DNA of 64,000 nt from Myxococcus xanthus (GTDB taxonomy: Bacteria > Myxococcota > Myxococcia > Myxococcales > Myxococcaceae). The notes under the pieces were generated by a model. That model was not told where the DNA came from, ran no database searches, and saw nothing but the letters and a program-made list of their open reading frames with translations. Below are positions 1-9,908 of the stretch, piece after piece. Location: contig NZ_FNOH01000009.1 in NCBI RefSeq assembly GCF_900106535.1, positions 283,931 to 347,930 on the forward strand, read 5' to 3'. The number at the start of each line of letters is the position of its first letter. Within the stretch, counting starts at the first letter, position 1. The position numbers were made by a program, and so were the translations under genes.

Positions 1-35
1 GCGCGCCCCGTGGCACGCCTCGGGGAAAGCCCGCC

Positions 36-1532
<1,497 letters not shown>

Positions 1533-1683
1533 CGCTGCGGATTCATTGTCCCTCCATGGTGGCTGCGCGTGTGTGGCGAGTACTACCGAGTCCCGTGTGC
1601 TCGCCGCGTGCTCAACTGAGAGAACCGAAACGGATGAGCTTCGGGGAGCGAGGTTGTTGAGTTCGTGAGGAGGTGCACTTCTC

Positions 1684-2013
1684 ATGGCTTGGCAGCCTCG
1701 CCGGCCTTCCGCCGAGCAGCAGCAGGAGCGCGTCGCGCGTGAATTGAGGGTGTCCGAGGCCGCGATAAGCAAGTGGGCCGCGCGGCTGCGTTCGGGCGGA
1801 CTGCGTGCGCTGCGTGCACGCCGACACCCGGGGCAACCTTCGCGATTGACGCCCACGCAATGGCAACAGGTGGCCACGATTCTGCGCGCAGGCACACTCG
1901 TAGCGGGCTTTCCCACCGAGCGCTGGATGCTGCGGCGTGTCGCGCAGGTCATCATGGTGCGCGGCTACGCGGCGGGCACCTACAACCTGACGCTGACGTA
2001 CAGATTCCCGTAG
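1684..2013 (+). pseudogene. Truncated IS630-type transposase (N-terminal DNA-binding part)
   Basis: This 109-aa reading frame holds the helix-turn-helix and linker of an IS630-like transposase: a helix-turn-helix (LRVSEAAISKWAARLRSGG), a Pro/Gly hinge (RRHPGQPSRLTPTQW) and the GFPTERWMLRRVAQVI segment that precedes the second wing. The DDE catalytic domain is missing and the frame ends after about 35 more residues. Downstream bases to 2095 show no recognisable continuation. A good Shine-Dalgarno (gaggaggtg) still precedes the ATG. It is best read as a decayed insertion sequence rather than a working gene; no terminal inverted repeats were identified. Confidence 0.7.
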
Positions 2014-2095
2014 GTCCGACTTCCACGGCGGGTGGCCCACTCCCTGGGGCCGCCCGTCGTGCCCGGGGTCCGGTCGTCGGGTCAGCCCCGGCGAT

Positions 2096-2692
2096 TTAGT
2101 CAGTGAGCCAGGCGGTGTTTGGAGCGTTTGGGTATCCAGGCGCAGCGCTGATGCTGGCAATATTCTGCCATGCAGTGAATCCAACGTAGGGCGCAGGCGC
2201 GGTGTAGCATCGAGCTGGGATCAGGTCGCAGGTCGCCAGGTTGCCGGCATCAATGCCGGCGGACAGGCTCCTCACGGCTCCTGCCCAATAGCGCGGCGGG
2301 AATGAGATGAACGGCAGTTGAATCCTGCTCAGGTCCGCAAGACCGACAGAACTGGCTGGGTTTCGATAAAGGCAGAGCTTTGCCCCTGTATAGTTCGTGC
2401 CTGAGAAGAGCCATAGCGTGTTGCCATTGTTGCAGTCGATAATCAGGCTTGGAATCTGGGATGCCGTCCGGCCTTCGAGGGCGGCGATACGCTGGGCCTC
2501 CCGTGCTCTGGCCTGGGCCTGTAGTTCCGCTCGGGTGACATAGGAGGTGTGCTGCTCGAGCGTCCCGTCGTCGTTCACCCAGGCAACGGTCTGAGGGATG
2601 AGCTCCTCGTCGCTCGTCTGCGGTGCCTCGGCGCCACACCCCAGTGACAGACCAACCGCACAGATCAACATCCACGCACATGAGGACTTCAT
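2096..2692 (-). CDS. Secreted lipoprotein, beta/gamma-crystallin or I36-like domain
   Basis: Predicted lipoprotein of 198 aa. The ATG at 2692 is chosen because aggag lies just upstream and it opens directly on a lipoprotein signal, with lipobox LSLGC placing the acylated Cys near residue 19. A longer upstream frame would bury this signal. The mature part has a charged helical stretch (QAQARAREAQRIAALEG) and then a segment of the pattern CNNGNTLWLFSGTNYTGAKLCLY, which resembles beta/gamma-crystallin and peptidase-inhibitor I36 folds in which an aromatic/Gly core repeats. Four further Cys suggest disulfides. Function is unknown; it should sit in the envelope. It faces away from the IS remnant. 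Confidence 0.7.
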   Translation of the reverse strand: MKSSCAWMLICAVGLSLGCGAEAPQTSDEELIPQTVAWVNDDGTLEQHTSYVTRAELQAQARAREAQRIAALEGRTASQIPSLIIDCNNGNTLWLFSGTNYTGAKLCLYRNPASSVGLADLSRIQLPFISFPPRYWAGAVRSLSAGIDAGNLATCDLIPARCYTAPAPYVGFTAWQNIASISAAPGYPNAPNTAWLTD

Positions 2693-2987
2693 GTTGGCTC
2701 TCCTGTCTATGCTGACATGAATGGACGGGCAGGGAACGGACAGACCAAGCAGATTTTCTTGGAATCCGGAAGCTCTTACAAGTCCTGTATTTAGATGCAC
2801 TCCGCTGGGGTGATGACTTTCTTCAGGCCCAGAGGCTGCCCGAGAGCCTCTGCCTGCCACTCGTCTGGGCCCTCGGCGGGGGACTCGCATGACGCAGCGA
2901 CCGAATTTGGGGTAGGCACACCTGTCACGGCCCCTCCGCAGTGCTTGCGGCCCCCGTCCCGGTCGCGCGCAGCGTCACGGCCCCCCA

Positions 2988-4400
2988 TCACAAACGCTTG
3001 TCATCGTACCAGGCATTCATCCCATCGACGGCCCGGTCCACATCAGCAATCGTGTTGTAGATGTGAGGGCACAGGCGGAACGTCTTGTCGTCCCCGGAGC
3101 CCGCGATGTGGTAGCGCGGGTCTTCGTAGAGCCAGTCGTACAGCGTCTTCTCCCGGTGCTCCTTCGGCGCCTCGACGCGCACCACGCCCCAACTGCGCGC
3201 CGGGTCGCTCGGCGTGACGAGCTTCCACCGGCTCCCCGTCTGCTGGAGCCGTGACATGAGGTGCTGGGCGAGTTGGGCGATCCGCTCGTAAGGTCTGCGC
3301 GGTTGCAGCGCCGTCCACATCTTCTGGGTGAGGTCTAGCGCGATGATGTTCACGTCGTCGCGCTGCCCGATGAGCTCGAACCTCAGCGCGTTCTCCGGCA
3401 GCTCCCGGTACGGCACGATGACGATGCGGTAGTCGTACCCGAAGATGCTCGGCATGAAGTTCCGGGCCTTCTCCTTGCGCATGAAGAGGATGCCCGTCTC
3501 CTTGGGCCCCAGGAACCACTTGTGGGCGCTGGAGACGAGGCTGTGGCAGTACGCGTTCGCCAGGTCAAGCGGGCGCGCGCCCCACGCCATCGTGCCATCG
3601 ATGTGGACATGGCAGTTTGGCCGGTTCGTCTTCACGTGGGCCCAGATGGCGCGCATCACCGACTCGGGCATGCGGAAGCCATTGCTGTTGGCCGTCTCAG
3701 TGTACGTCACGAAGCGCGTGCGCTCGGTGATTCGATTGATGAAGGCCGTCGCGATGTCCGCCTCCGGGGCGTTCGTCGGGAAGGACACCTCCTCCACCTT
3801 GAAGGGCGTCGGGCCGCCGGGCCACTCGGCTCGCATTTTCCAGGCCTCGCGGTTGGTGGGATGGTTCTCCGCCCACATCACCACTGTGTCATTCCCGTCC
3901 GCGCTCCAGCCCCGGAAGCCGCAGTTGATGGCGTTGTTCGCCTCCGTGGCATTACGCACGATGGCGAGGTCGGTCGGGTCGCTCAGGCCCAGGCCGAAGG
4001 CCAGACTCTTGCGCGTCCGCTCCAACTGGAGCACCCGCTCGCCCTGCACGGTGCGCATCTGTTGCGAGACGTTGAGGTTGTATTCGAGGCGCAGCTCGTT
4101 GAGCGACTCGATGAGCGCCGTGGGCTCCGGGCAGAGGTTGGCGGCGTTCATCGGCGTGACGCGCTCGGAGGGCGCGACCGTCGCGAAGCCAAACTCCTGC
4201 TGGAAATCCGTCCAGAACGCCTCGTCGGTCTTCTTTGATGGGGCACGGACCGCCTCAAAGAAGCGGTTCAGCTTGTCAGTCAGCGCGCGTCCTCGCTCCT
4301 TGGAAAGGAGCCCCACGTCGGACAGTGACGTGATGAGGGGACGGCAATCGACGGACTCGGCCGCGCTGGCGGCCCCGTCGGAGTCGGGGGCTTTGAACAT
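2988..4400 (-). CDS. Class V aminotransferase-fold PLP-dependent enzyme
   Basis: PLP enzyme of 470 aa in the aminotransferase class V fold (cysteine desulfurase / isopenicillin-N-epimerase-like group). The Schiff-base lysine is in SSAHKWFLGPKETG, and upstream lies HVHIDGTMAWG, which carries the PLP-contacting Asp of this fold. NATEANN in the first third fits the phosphate-cup region. The start at 4400 is preferred because ggag lies about 9 bases upstream and the longer frame is a low-complexity run through the intergenic region. No twin-arginine or secretion signal is evident, so it is probably cytoplasmic. Substrate cannot be read from sequence: desulfurase, epimerase or kynureninase-like activities all remain possible. 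Confidence 0.8.
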   Translation of the reverse strand: MFKAPDSDGAASAAESVDCRPLITSLSDVGLLSKERGRALTDKLNRFFEAVRAPSKKTDEAFWTDFQQEFGFATVAPSERVTPMNAANLCPEPTALIESLNELRLEYNLNVSQQMRTVQGERVLQLERTRKSLAFGLGLSDPTDLAIVRNATEANNAINCGFRGWSADGNDTVVMWAENHPTNREAWKMRAEWPGGPTPFKVEEVSFPTNAPEADIATAFINRITERTRFVTYTETANSNGFRMPESVMRAIWAHVKTNRPNCHVHIDGTMAWGARPLDLANAYCHSLVSSAHKWFLGPKETGILFMRKEKARNFMPSIFGYDYRIVIVPYRELPENALRFELIGQRDDVNIIALDLTQKMWTALQPRRPYERIAQLAQHLMSRLQQTGSRWKLVTPSDPARSWGVVRVEAPKEHREKTLYDWLYEDPRYHIAGSGDDKTFRLCPHIYNTIADVDRAVDGMNAWYDDKRL

Positions 4401-4624
4401 GGGGCGCTCCGGAAGGAGTGGGTCAGCCACCGTGCACCTGGTTCCGACTCCGGGACATCCCCCCGCAGGGCACCGCGCAGTCGGGGACCGGACACATGCC
4501 GGTCCCCCTCCCGAGTCTTGGTCCTCACACCGGAGCGTCGTAGGCCCGCCCGTCGAAGGACGGATGCGCACATCGAAGTGAAGTAATTCCTCACGGTCGA
4601 AGCGGCGCCCCTTCGGACGCAAAG

Positions 4625-4665
4625 AAGGCCCGAAGCCTCGGCGTCTCCGCCGCGCTCCGGGCCTT
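4625..4665 (-). terminator. Hairpin terminator after the lysozyme gene
   Basis: AAGGCCCG/CGGGCCTT arms form a 12-bp imperfect stem 17 bases beyond the stop of the gene at 4682. Read on the minus strand it ends in ttcttt, as expected of an intrinsic terminator. Confidence 0.6.
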
Positions 4666-4681
4666 GTTGGCCGCAGCGGGA

Positions 4682-5524
4682 TCAGCTCAGGGTCGCGATG
4701 CCCTCACCCAGCAGATCCGCCTCGCGGCCACGGCGCGACGGATAGCGGTCACCGAAGTCCTCCAGGTTGGCCTTCGCGTCGTCCCACCGCTGCTCCGTCA
4801 CCTGCGCGAAGAAGTTGGGCGTGGCCGTCTTCAGCGAGCCGTACTGGAAGCCCACGGAGGCAATCACCGTCTGCATCTCCCGCGGCAGCTCCGCGAACTT
4901 CGGCCGGCTGCCACCGTCCGCGGCGTTCAGGCGCTCGACCTCGGTGTTGTACTCCTTGACCACGTTGTCCAGCGCCTCACCCTTCACGGCCCGGTCCAGC
5001 TCCTTGACCTCTTCCGCCGTCAGGTTCAGCGGGTTCTCCGCCAGGAAGTCCGCGGCGTCCTGGCCCTGCTTGCCCAGGTAGGGCTCCAGCTTCGTCTTCA
5101 GCGCGTCCGACAGCCCCAGCCGGTCCAAATCGTTCATGTCCCGGGCGCCCAGGTCCACGCCCGTGCCCACGGTAACGCCGCTCTTGCTCCCCGTGGCGTC
5201 CGGGACATAGCCATCCTGTACCGCCCGGCCTTCCTGCTCGGCGATGAAGTCCCAGTCGACATCCGGCTCCGTCGCGGCGGCAACTCCGTCCTCCGCGGCC
5301 ACGGCCTGGGCCTCGACCGCCGGTTGCGACTGCTTCGCCGCGTGGGCGGGCCGCGAATCCCAGCCGTCCTTCACCGAATAGCCCTTGGCCTTGTTCTGCT
5401 CGGGCTGCCGCGCGTCCTCGCGCCGGTTCGTCTCATTCCGGAGGCCGCGGGCGGCGTCCCCTCCCGACACGCGCGATTCCCGCTGGGAGCTTCTTGAAGA
5501 CGAAGAGCGATCGATTCCAGTCAT
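4682..5524 (-). CDS. Pesticin-type (T4-lysozyme-like) muramidase domain protein
   Basis: Protein of 280 aa with a disordered N-terminus (about residues 1-85; Ser, Arg, Gln and Ala rich, no signal peptide) and a C-terminal domain resembling the pesticin C-terminal lysozyme domain. Recognisable features are DWDFIAEQEG near residues 90-99, followed by GYVPDATGSKSGVTVGTGVDLG. By comparison with pesticin (Glu-Thr-Asp triad) the likely catalytic residues are Glu98, Thr118 and Asp124; the 6-residue Thr-Asp spacing is the same. It should cleave peptidoglycan glycan strands. Without a signal it would need release by lysis, or delivery by a secretion machine or contact system. No immunity gene is visible next to it. 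Alternative: a phage-derived endolysin-like domain recruited for another role. Confidence 0.75.
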   Translation of the reverse strand: MTGIDRSSSSRSSQRESRVSGGDAARGLRNETNRREDARQPEQNKAKGYSVKDGWDSRPAHAAKQSQPAVEAQAVAAEDGVAAATEPDVDWDFIAEQEGRAVQDGYVPDATGSKSGVTVGTGVDLGARDMNDLDRLGLSDALKTKLEPYLGKQGQDAADFLAENPLNLTAEEVKELDRAVKGEALDNVVKEYNTEVERLNAADGGSRPKFAELPREMQTVIASVGFQYGSLKTATPNFFAQVTEQRWDDAKANLEDFGDRYPSRRGREADLLGEGIATLS

Positions 5525-5623
5525 GGCAAGTCCTCACTGAGTCCGGGGAAATTCGACTAACAGTGCGGAGCCTGCCACCCACATCACCCTTCATCAAGCC
5601 GCAGTGCGTGATTTAGCCAGAAT

Positions 5624-5932
5624 TCAACCTACACCCGCCATTCGTAACAAAGCTGTAACACCCGCCGCCCCCACCACCACGACGACGAAGGGCAGCCTCC
5701 GCCACGCCAGCACGGCGCCAGCGAGCACCCCCGCCGGACGTGCCCAGCCCGAGAAGCCCCCGTTCGACGTCAGCGTGGCCGTGGCCACCAGCGCGGTGAG
5801 CAGCGCAATCGCGGAGAGGGACAGCAGGCCCTGGACCCGCGCGGACACCTGCATGCGCTGGCTCAGCAGCGGGCCCGCGAGCCGGAAGGCATAGGTGCCC
5901 GCCGCCAGAACCAGGATGGGGAGCAGCGTCAT
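5624..5932 (-). CDS. azlD: AzlD-family branched-chain amino acid export subunit
   Basis: Small integral membrane protein of 102 aa with about four hydrophobic segments, including LLPILVLAAGTYAFRLAGPL and PFVVVVVGAAGVTALL. AzlD proteins pair with AzlC to export branched-chain amino acids and analogues. The start codon overlaps the azlC stop by four bases (ATGA), so the two are translationally coupled. The length is typical of the family. Confidence 0.85.
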   Translation of the reverse strand: MTLLPILVLAAGTYAFRLAGPLLSQRMQVSARVQGLLSLSAIALLTALVATATLTSNGGFSGWARPAGVLAGAVLAWRRLPFVVVVVGAAGVTALLRMAGVG

Positions 5933-6678
5933 CGCAGCACCAGCCCGAGCGCCAGCAGCGAGAGCAGCACGGGAACCCCTGTGGGAAGAATCGGCGTGGT
6001 GGCGAGCGCGATGAGCGCCGCGCCCCCCGCCACCCAGCGCGCCCGGGCAGCCGCCGCGCGGGCTTCGTGGGCGCGTGCTGTCTCGACCTCCCCCTCCGCG
6101 GTACCGGGCTCGGCGTTCGGAGGCTTGGCGGGGGCGGTCAGCGACGGCAGCAGCAGCGCCAGCAACCCGGCGGGAAACGCGGCATCGAGCCCCATCGCCT
6201 CCGGGCTGCCCAGCGCCGTTCCCGCCAGGGCGCCGACGAGGACGCCCACATTCCAGGCCACGAACAGCGCCCCACCGCACAGCCAGTACGCCGCCTTCCG
6301 ACGCTCCGGCGTGGACTGCGCGAGCGCGAACGCCACGGACTCGTCCACCATCAAGTGCGTGCCAATCAGCCGCACGAGCCAGTGCCTTCCAAGCACGTCC
6401 GAAATCACCAGACCGAACGGCAGGTGCCTCGCGTTGAGCAGCAGCCCCGCGATGACCGCGGCCACGGGACTGCCACCGCCCGCCACCACCCCCACGGCCA
6501 TGAACTGCGAACCGCCCGCGAAGACGAACACGGACATGGCCGACGCGACCCACACCGACAATCCCGACGCCACCGAGATGGCACCGAACGAAGCCCCGAT
6601 GACGCTAGAGGCGGCGGCAATCGCCGCGACATCCCGAACCAGACTTCGATCCACATGCCCCATGGCCATGGCGCGCAT
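5929..6678 (-). CDS. azlC: AzlC-family branched-chain amino acid permease
   Basis: Membrane protein of 249 aa with multiple hydrophobic helices, the larger subunit of an AzlCD exporter. Family features include the N-terminal ASFGAISVASGLSVWVASAMS, FVFAGGSQFMAVG, LLLNARHLPFGLVIS and the HLMVDESVAFA segment. It is first of a two-gene operon and overlaps azlD by 4 bases. The extreme N-terminus is uncertain: Met codons at residues 1, 4 and 6 are all possible. A 251-base divergent gap (6679-6929) separates it from the Hsp70-like gene and presumably holds both promoters; nothing specific was recognised there. Confidence 0.88.
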   Translation of the reverse strand: MRAMAMGHVDRSLVRDVAAIAAASSVIGASFGAISVASGLSVWVASAMSVFVFAGGSQFMAVGVVAGGGSPVAAVIAGLLLNARHLPFGLVISDVLGRHWLVRLIGTHLMVDESVAFALAQSTPERRKAAYWLCGGALFVAWNVGVLVGALAGTALGSPEAMGLDAAFPAGLLALLLPSLTAPAKPPNAEPGTAEGEVETARAHEARAAAARARWVAGGAALIALATTPILPTGVPVLLSLLALGLVLR

Positions 6679-6929
6679 CCATGAAACGAAGGCACGGGCC
6701 GGTCAACGACGAACACCGGCGCGGACCTCGAGGCCCCTGCCTTCGAGCCGGCAAGCCCCCGCGTACGCGCTGCGCCCACCCAACGGTACATTTCTACTGC
6801 CCGTCGCCTCCCACCGCCGCCTCGGAGTGAAGCGAAGAGCAACCGGGCTTCAAGTGACCCACCCACGCTGTACTCGACGATATTTTCAGGGGCTGAACGT
6901 GCCCACGGGACGTGGGAGAGTCAGCGGTG

Positions 6930-8444
6930 ATGAGTACGGGCTCCATCCTTGGCATCGACTTCGGGACCACCAACACCGCCGCGGCCTTCTTCGACAAGGC
7001 CGGCAAGCTTCGTGTCGTTCCGGTGACGGACAAGAGCGTCACGCTGCCCTCCGTCGTCTGGTTCCACGCGGCGGACAAGGCCATCGTTGGCCACGCCGCG
7101 CGCCGGCAAATCATTGACGACCCTCGCCACACCGTCTTCGGCGCCAAGCGCTTCCTGGGCCGCCGCTTCCAGTCCGAGTACGTCACCCAGCACAAGGACA
7201 AGTACGCCTTCGGGCTCGTCGAGGCCGAGGACGGCTACACGGCCGTGACGATGTACGGGAAGCAGACGTCGCTGACGGACGTGGCGCACCTCATCATCAA
7301 GCAGATTCACACGTTGGCGAACCACGCCGCCGGCACGCCCTTCCGCGAGTGCGTGCTCACCGTGCCCGCGCACGCCAGCAGTCGCCAGCGCGCGGCGGTG
7401 CGCCATGCCGCGGAGCAGGCCGGCCTCCAGGTGCGCGCCATCATCAACGAGCCCACCGCCGCCGCGCTCTACTACGCCAACCTGCGCAACCCCGAGCAGA
7501 CGGTGATGGTGTTCGACCTGGGCGGCGGCACCTTCGACGCCACCCTGCTCGCGGTGCAGAACAAGGTGGTGAAGGTGCTGGCCACCGGCGGTGATGCCTT
7601 CCTGGGCGGCGCCAACTTCGACGAGCGCATCGTGGAGATGCTGGTGAACGACTTCCAGCAGAAGCACGGCATCGACCTGCGCGGGAACAAGGTGGTGATG
7701 CAGCGGCTCGTCTTCGCCGCTGAGTCCGCGAAGATGGCGCTGAGCCAGCGCGACGCCACGGTGCTCCGCGTGCCGTGCATCGCCCAGAAGGACGGCGGCT
7801 TCATCGACTTCGACTACACGCTCACCCGCAAGCGCCTGGAGGAGATGGCCTTCCAGCTCATCGAGCGCACCGCATCCGCCTGCGACGACGTGCTAGAGCG
7901 CGCGAAGCTGAAGGCAGACCAGATTGACGAGCTGGTCCTCGTCGGCGGCCAGACGCGCATGCCCGCCATCCGCCAGCGCTTCTCCCACTTCAAGCGCATG
8001 TCCTCCGACAAGGAGGTCAACCCGGAGCTCGGCGTCGCGGTGGGCGCGGCCATCCTCGGCCGGAACCTGGCGCGCGGCATCACCGGCCTGGCGGACGTGG
8101 TGCCCATGCCCATCAGCATCATGGTCCCCGGCGGCGCGCAGCACGAGGTCATCCCCGCCAACACCCCCGTGCCCGCGACGAAGTCCGTGACGATGGAGCT
8201 GCCGATGATTCCCGGGCCGCTCTCCATCGCCCTCTTCGAGGCGCTGGACACCACCACCGTGGACCGCGAGCTGCTGGGCACCGTCCGCGTCGAGTTGGAC
8301 TGGCGCACCACCTACAAGGGCCCCACCACGCTGGAGCTCCGCATGGGTCAGGACTTCGTCCTCAGCGCCGCGCTCGTCTCCCCTCAGGGCGCCCGGCATC
8401 CGCTGGCCATCAGCGACATGCGCGCACCCAAGCGCTCCGCGTAA
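6930..8444 (+). CDS. Hsp70/DnaK-like chaperone lacking the C-terminal lid
   Basis: Hsp70-family protein of 504 aa. The ATPase domain is complete: phosphate-1 motif ILGIDFGTTNTAA, phosphate-2 MVFDLGGGTFDATLL, NEPTAAALYYA and the adenosine motif LVLVGGQTRMPAI. After about residue 385 only a short beta-type substrate domain remains (VPMPISIMVPGG onward), and the helical lid of true DnaK (about 610-640 aa) is missing. The start at 6930 is favoured over the Met six codons upstream because gggagag lies upstream and the family N-terminus begins close to ILGIDFGTTN. No dnaJ or grpE neighbours. Myxobacteria carry many specialised DnaK paralogs, so this is unlikely to be the housekeeping chaperone. Confidence 0.9.
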   Translation: MSTGSILGIDFGTTNTAAAFFDKAGKLRVVPVTDKSVTLPSVVWFHAADKAIVGHAARRQIIDDPRHTVFGAKRFLGRRFQSEYVTQHKDKYAFGLVEAEDGYTAVTMYGKQTSLTDVAHLIIKQIHTLANHAAGTPFRECVLTVPAHASSRQRAAVRHAAEQAGLQVRAIINEPTAAALYYANLRNPEQTVMVFDLGGGTFDATLLAVQNKVVKVLATGGDAFLGGANFDERIVEMLVNDFQQKHGIDLRGNKVVMQRLVFAAESAKMALSQRDATVLRVPCIAQKDGGFIDFDYTLTRKRLEEMAFQLIERTASACDDVLERAKLKADQIDELVLVGGQTRMPAIRQRFSHFKRMSSDKEVNPELGVAVGAAILGRNLARGITGLADVVPMPISIMVPGGAQHEVIPANTPVPATKSVTMELPMIPGPLSIALFEALDTTTVDRELLGTVRVELDWRTTYKGPTTLELRMGQDFVLSAALVSPQGARHPLAISDMRAPKRSA

Positions 8445-8502
8445 CGCAGCGTGACGCACGTCGCCGTGCGAAGATGCTCGGGCAACCTGGGAGGTACACA
8501 GC

Positions 8503-8892
8503 ATGGTGGGTAAGTCCGCGGTGGGTTTGACGTTGATCCGCGTGGTGTTCGGTCTCTCGTTGGCGCTGGGGCACGGCCTGCCCAAGCTCACCGGCGACAT
8601 GAGCAAGTTCGCGGCGGGCGTGGCGCAGCTCGGATTCCCGTTTCCGACGTTCTTCGCCTGGTGCGCCACGTTGGCTGAGTTCCTGGGCGGGCTGCTGGTG
8701 GCCGTGGGCCTCTTCACGCGTCCGGCGGCGGCAATGGCGGGCTTCACCATGGCAGTGGCCCTCTACCGGCACCGCGCGGACCCCTTCGGCCGCATGGAAA
8801 TGGCGCTGCTCTACCTCGCCGTCATGGCCGGAATCGCGCTCATCGGCGCGGGGCCGTGGAGCCTCGACGCGAAGGTCCGCCGTCGCGCCTGA
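8503..8892 (+). CDS. DoxX-family membrane protein
   Basis: Protein of 129 aa with four hydrophobic segments. The DoxX pattern is clear: RVVFGLSLALGHGLPKL at the start, FAWCATLAEFLGGLLVAVGLFTRPAAAM in the middle and a final helix ALLYLAVMAGIALIGAGP. DoxX/DoxD proteins are small membrane proteins linked to redox and quinone chemistry in some species, but the role here is unknown. The start follows gggaggtacacagcATG. It converges on the SRAP gene with only 10 bases between stops. Confidence 0.85.
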   Translation: MVGKSAVGLTLIRVVFGLSLALGHGLPKLTGDMSKFAAGVAQLGFPFPTFFAWCATLAEFLGGLLVAVGLFTRPAAAMAGFTMAVALYRHRADPFGRMEMALLYLAVMAGIALIGAGPWSLDAKVRRRA

Positions 8893-8902
8893 GTCACGCG
8901 AA

Positions 8903-9577
8903 TCAGGCGGCCACGCGTTCCACACACTCCGGGGTGTCGTTGGCAGGGGAGTTCACCACGCGCGACACCTCGTAGACGTCCAGCGCCTCCTCGGCGCAGG
9001 GCACCAGCAGCGGGAGCAGCACCGAGGACTCCTGCGGCTCCGGACGCAGCCACACCTCCTGGGCCTCCGGCTCGAGGATGACGGGCATCCGGTCATGGAT
9101 GGGCGCCATCAGCGCGTTGGGCCCGATGGTGATGAGGGTGCAGGTGTTGAGCACCTCGCCCGTGTCGGGCGCGGTCCACTCTTCCCACAGCCCCGCGAGC
9201 GTCAGGAGCTGCCCGTCCTTGCGGTGGAAGTAGTACGGCGTCTTCGGCTTCGTGGACTGCTTCCACTCGTACCAGCCATCCACCACGACGAGGCAACGGC
9301 GCCGCTTGAGCGCGGAGCGGAAGCTGGGCTTCTCCGCCACTGTCTCGCCCCGTGCGTTGATGAGCTTGTTGCCAATGGCGGGGTCCTTCGCCCACGACGG
9401 GACGAGCCCCCAGCGGAAGGCATCCAGCATCCGCGCGCCATCGTTGGTCACCACGGGCATCAACTGCGTGGGACAGAGATTGAAGCGCGGGCGTTCCACC
9501 GCGGTACGGATGCCCGCGAGGCCCAGCCCGGTGACAATCTGCTCAGGAGAAGTTCGGACGGTGACACGGCCACACAT
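8903..9577 (-). CDS. SRAP-domain protein (YedK/HMCES family), abasic-site crosslinker
   Basis: SRAP protein of 224 aa. The start at 9577 is fixed by biochemistry of the family: the product must begin Met-Cys, because Cys2 is exposed by Met removal and crosslinks to abasic sites in single-stranded DNA. Here the N-terminus is MCGRVTVR. Other hallmarks are FNLCPTQLMPVV, FRWGLVPSWAKD, NARGETVAEKPSF, CLVVVDGWYEW and the catalytic His in MAPIHDRMPVIL. It shields abasic sites during replication. It appears to be a single-gene transcription unit. Confidence 0.93.
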   Translation of the reverse strand: MCGRVTVRTSPEQIVTGLGLAGIRTAVERPRFNLCPTQLMPVVTNDGARMLDAFRWGLVPSWAKDPAIGNKLINARGETVAEKPSFRSALKRRRCLVVVDGWYEWKQSTKPKTPYYFHRKDGQLLTLAGLWEEWTAPDTGEVLNTCTLITIGPNALMAPIHDRMPVILEPEAQEVWLRPEPQESSVLLPLLVPCAEEALDVYEVSRVVNSPANDTPECVERVAA

Positions 9578-9673
9578 GGGCAGGAAGTATCGCCCTGGCT
9601 GGCCGAATGCCCAAGAAGACGCCTTGCCAGTGCAGCCAAACAGGCGGGGGGCCGCTGCGGTAGCATGGACAGT

Positions 9674-9856
9674 ATGAGCGACGGCCCCAAGAAGAGCCCG
9701 AAGGTGTTTGGCGTTCCGGTGAAGATCGACCCGTACACGTCGGTCCGGCCCGAGCACCCCACCGGCGAGTTCGGCATGCCGAGCGCGAAGAAGAAGGATG
9801 ACAAGCCCTTCGACCCCTTCGCCGTCGTCATCGAGTCACCAAAAGGCGGCGGCTGA
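9674..9856 (+). CDS. Small hypothetical protein
   Basis: A 60-aa protein starting MSDGPKKSPKVFGVP. An alternative ATG lies three codons upstream at 9665. It is Lys/Pro rich, hydrophilic, with no Cys and no membrane segment. The reading frame runs cleanly between the divergent SRAP gene and the next lipoprotein gene and its composition is protein-like (VKIDPYTSVRPEHPTGEFGMP). Not recognised; function unknown. Confidence 0.5.
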   Translation: MSDGPKKSPKVFGVPVKIDPYTSVRPEHPTGEFGMPSAKKKDDKPFDPFAVVIESPKGGG

Positions 9857-9908
9857 GCGACGGAATCCGGAGCGTGCCGCCTGTCTGCTGGACTACAACG
9901 GGCGGGCC

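Noticed and set aside
4664..5497. 277-aa plus-strand frame opposite the lysozyme
   Set aside because: Mirrors the codon pattern of the minus-strand gene, which has pesticin-type motifs.
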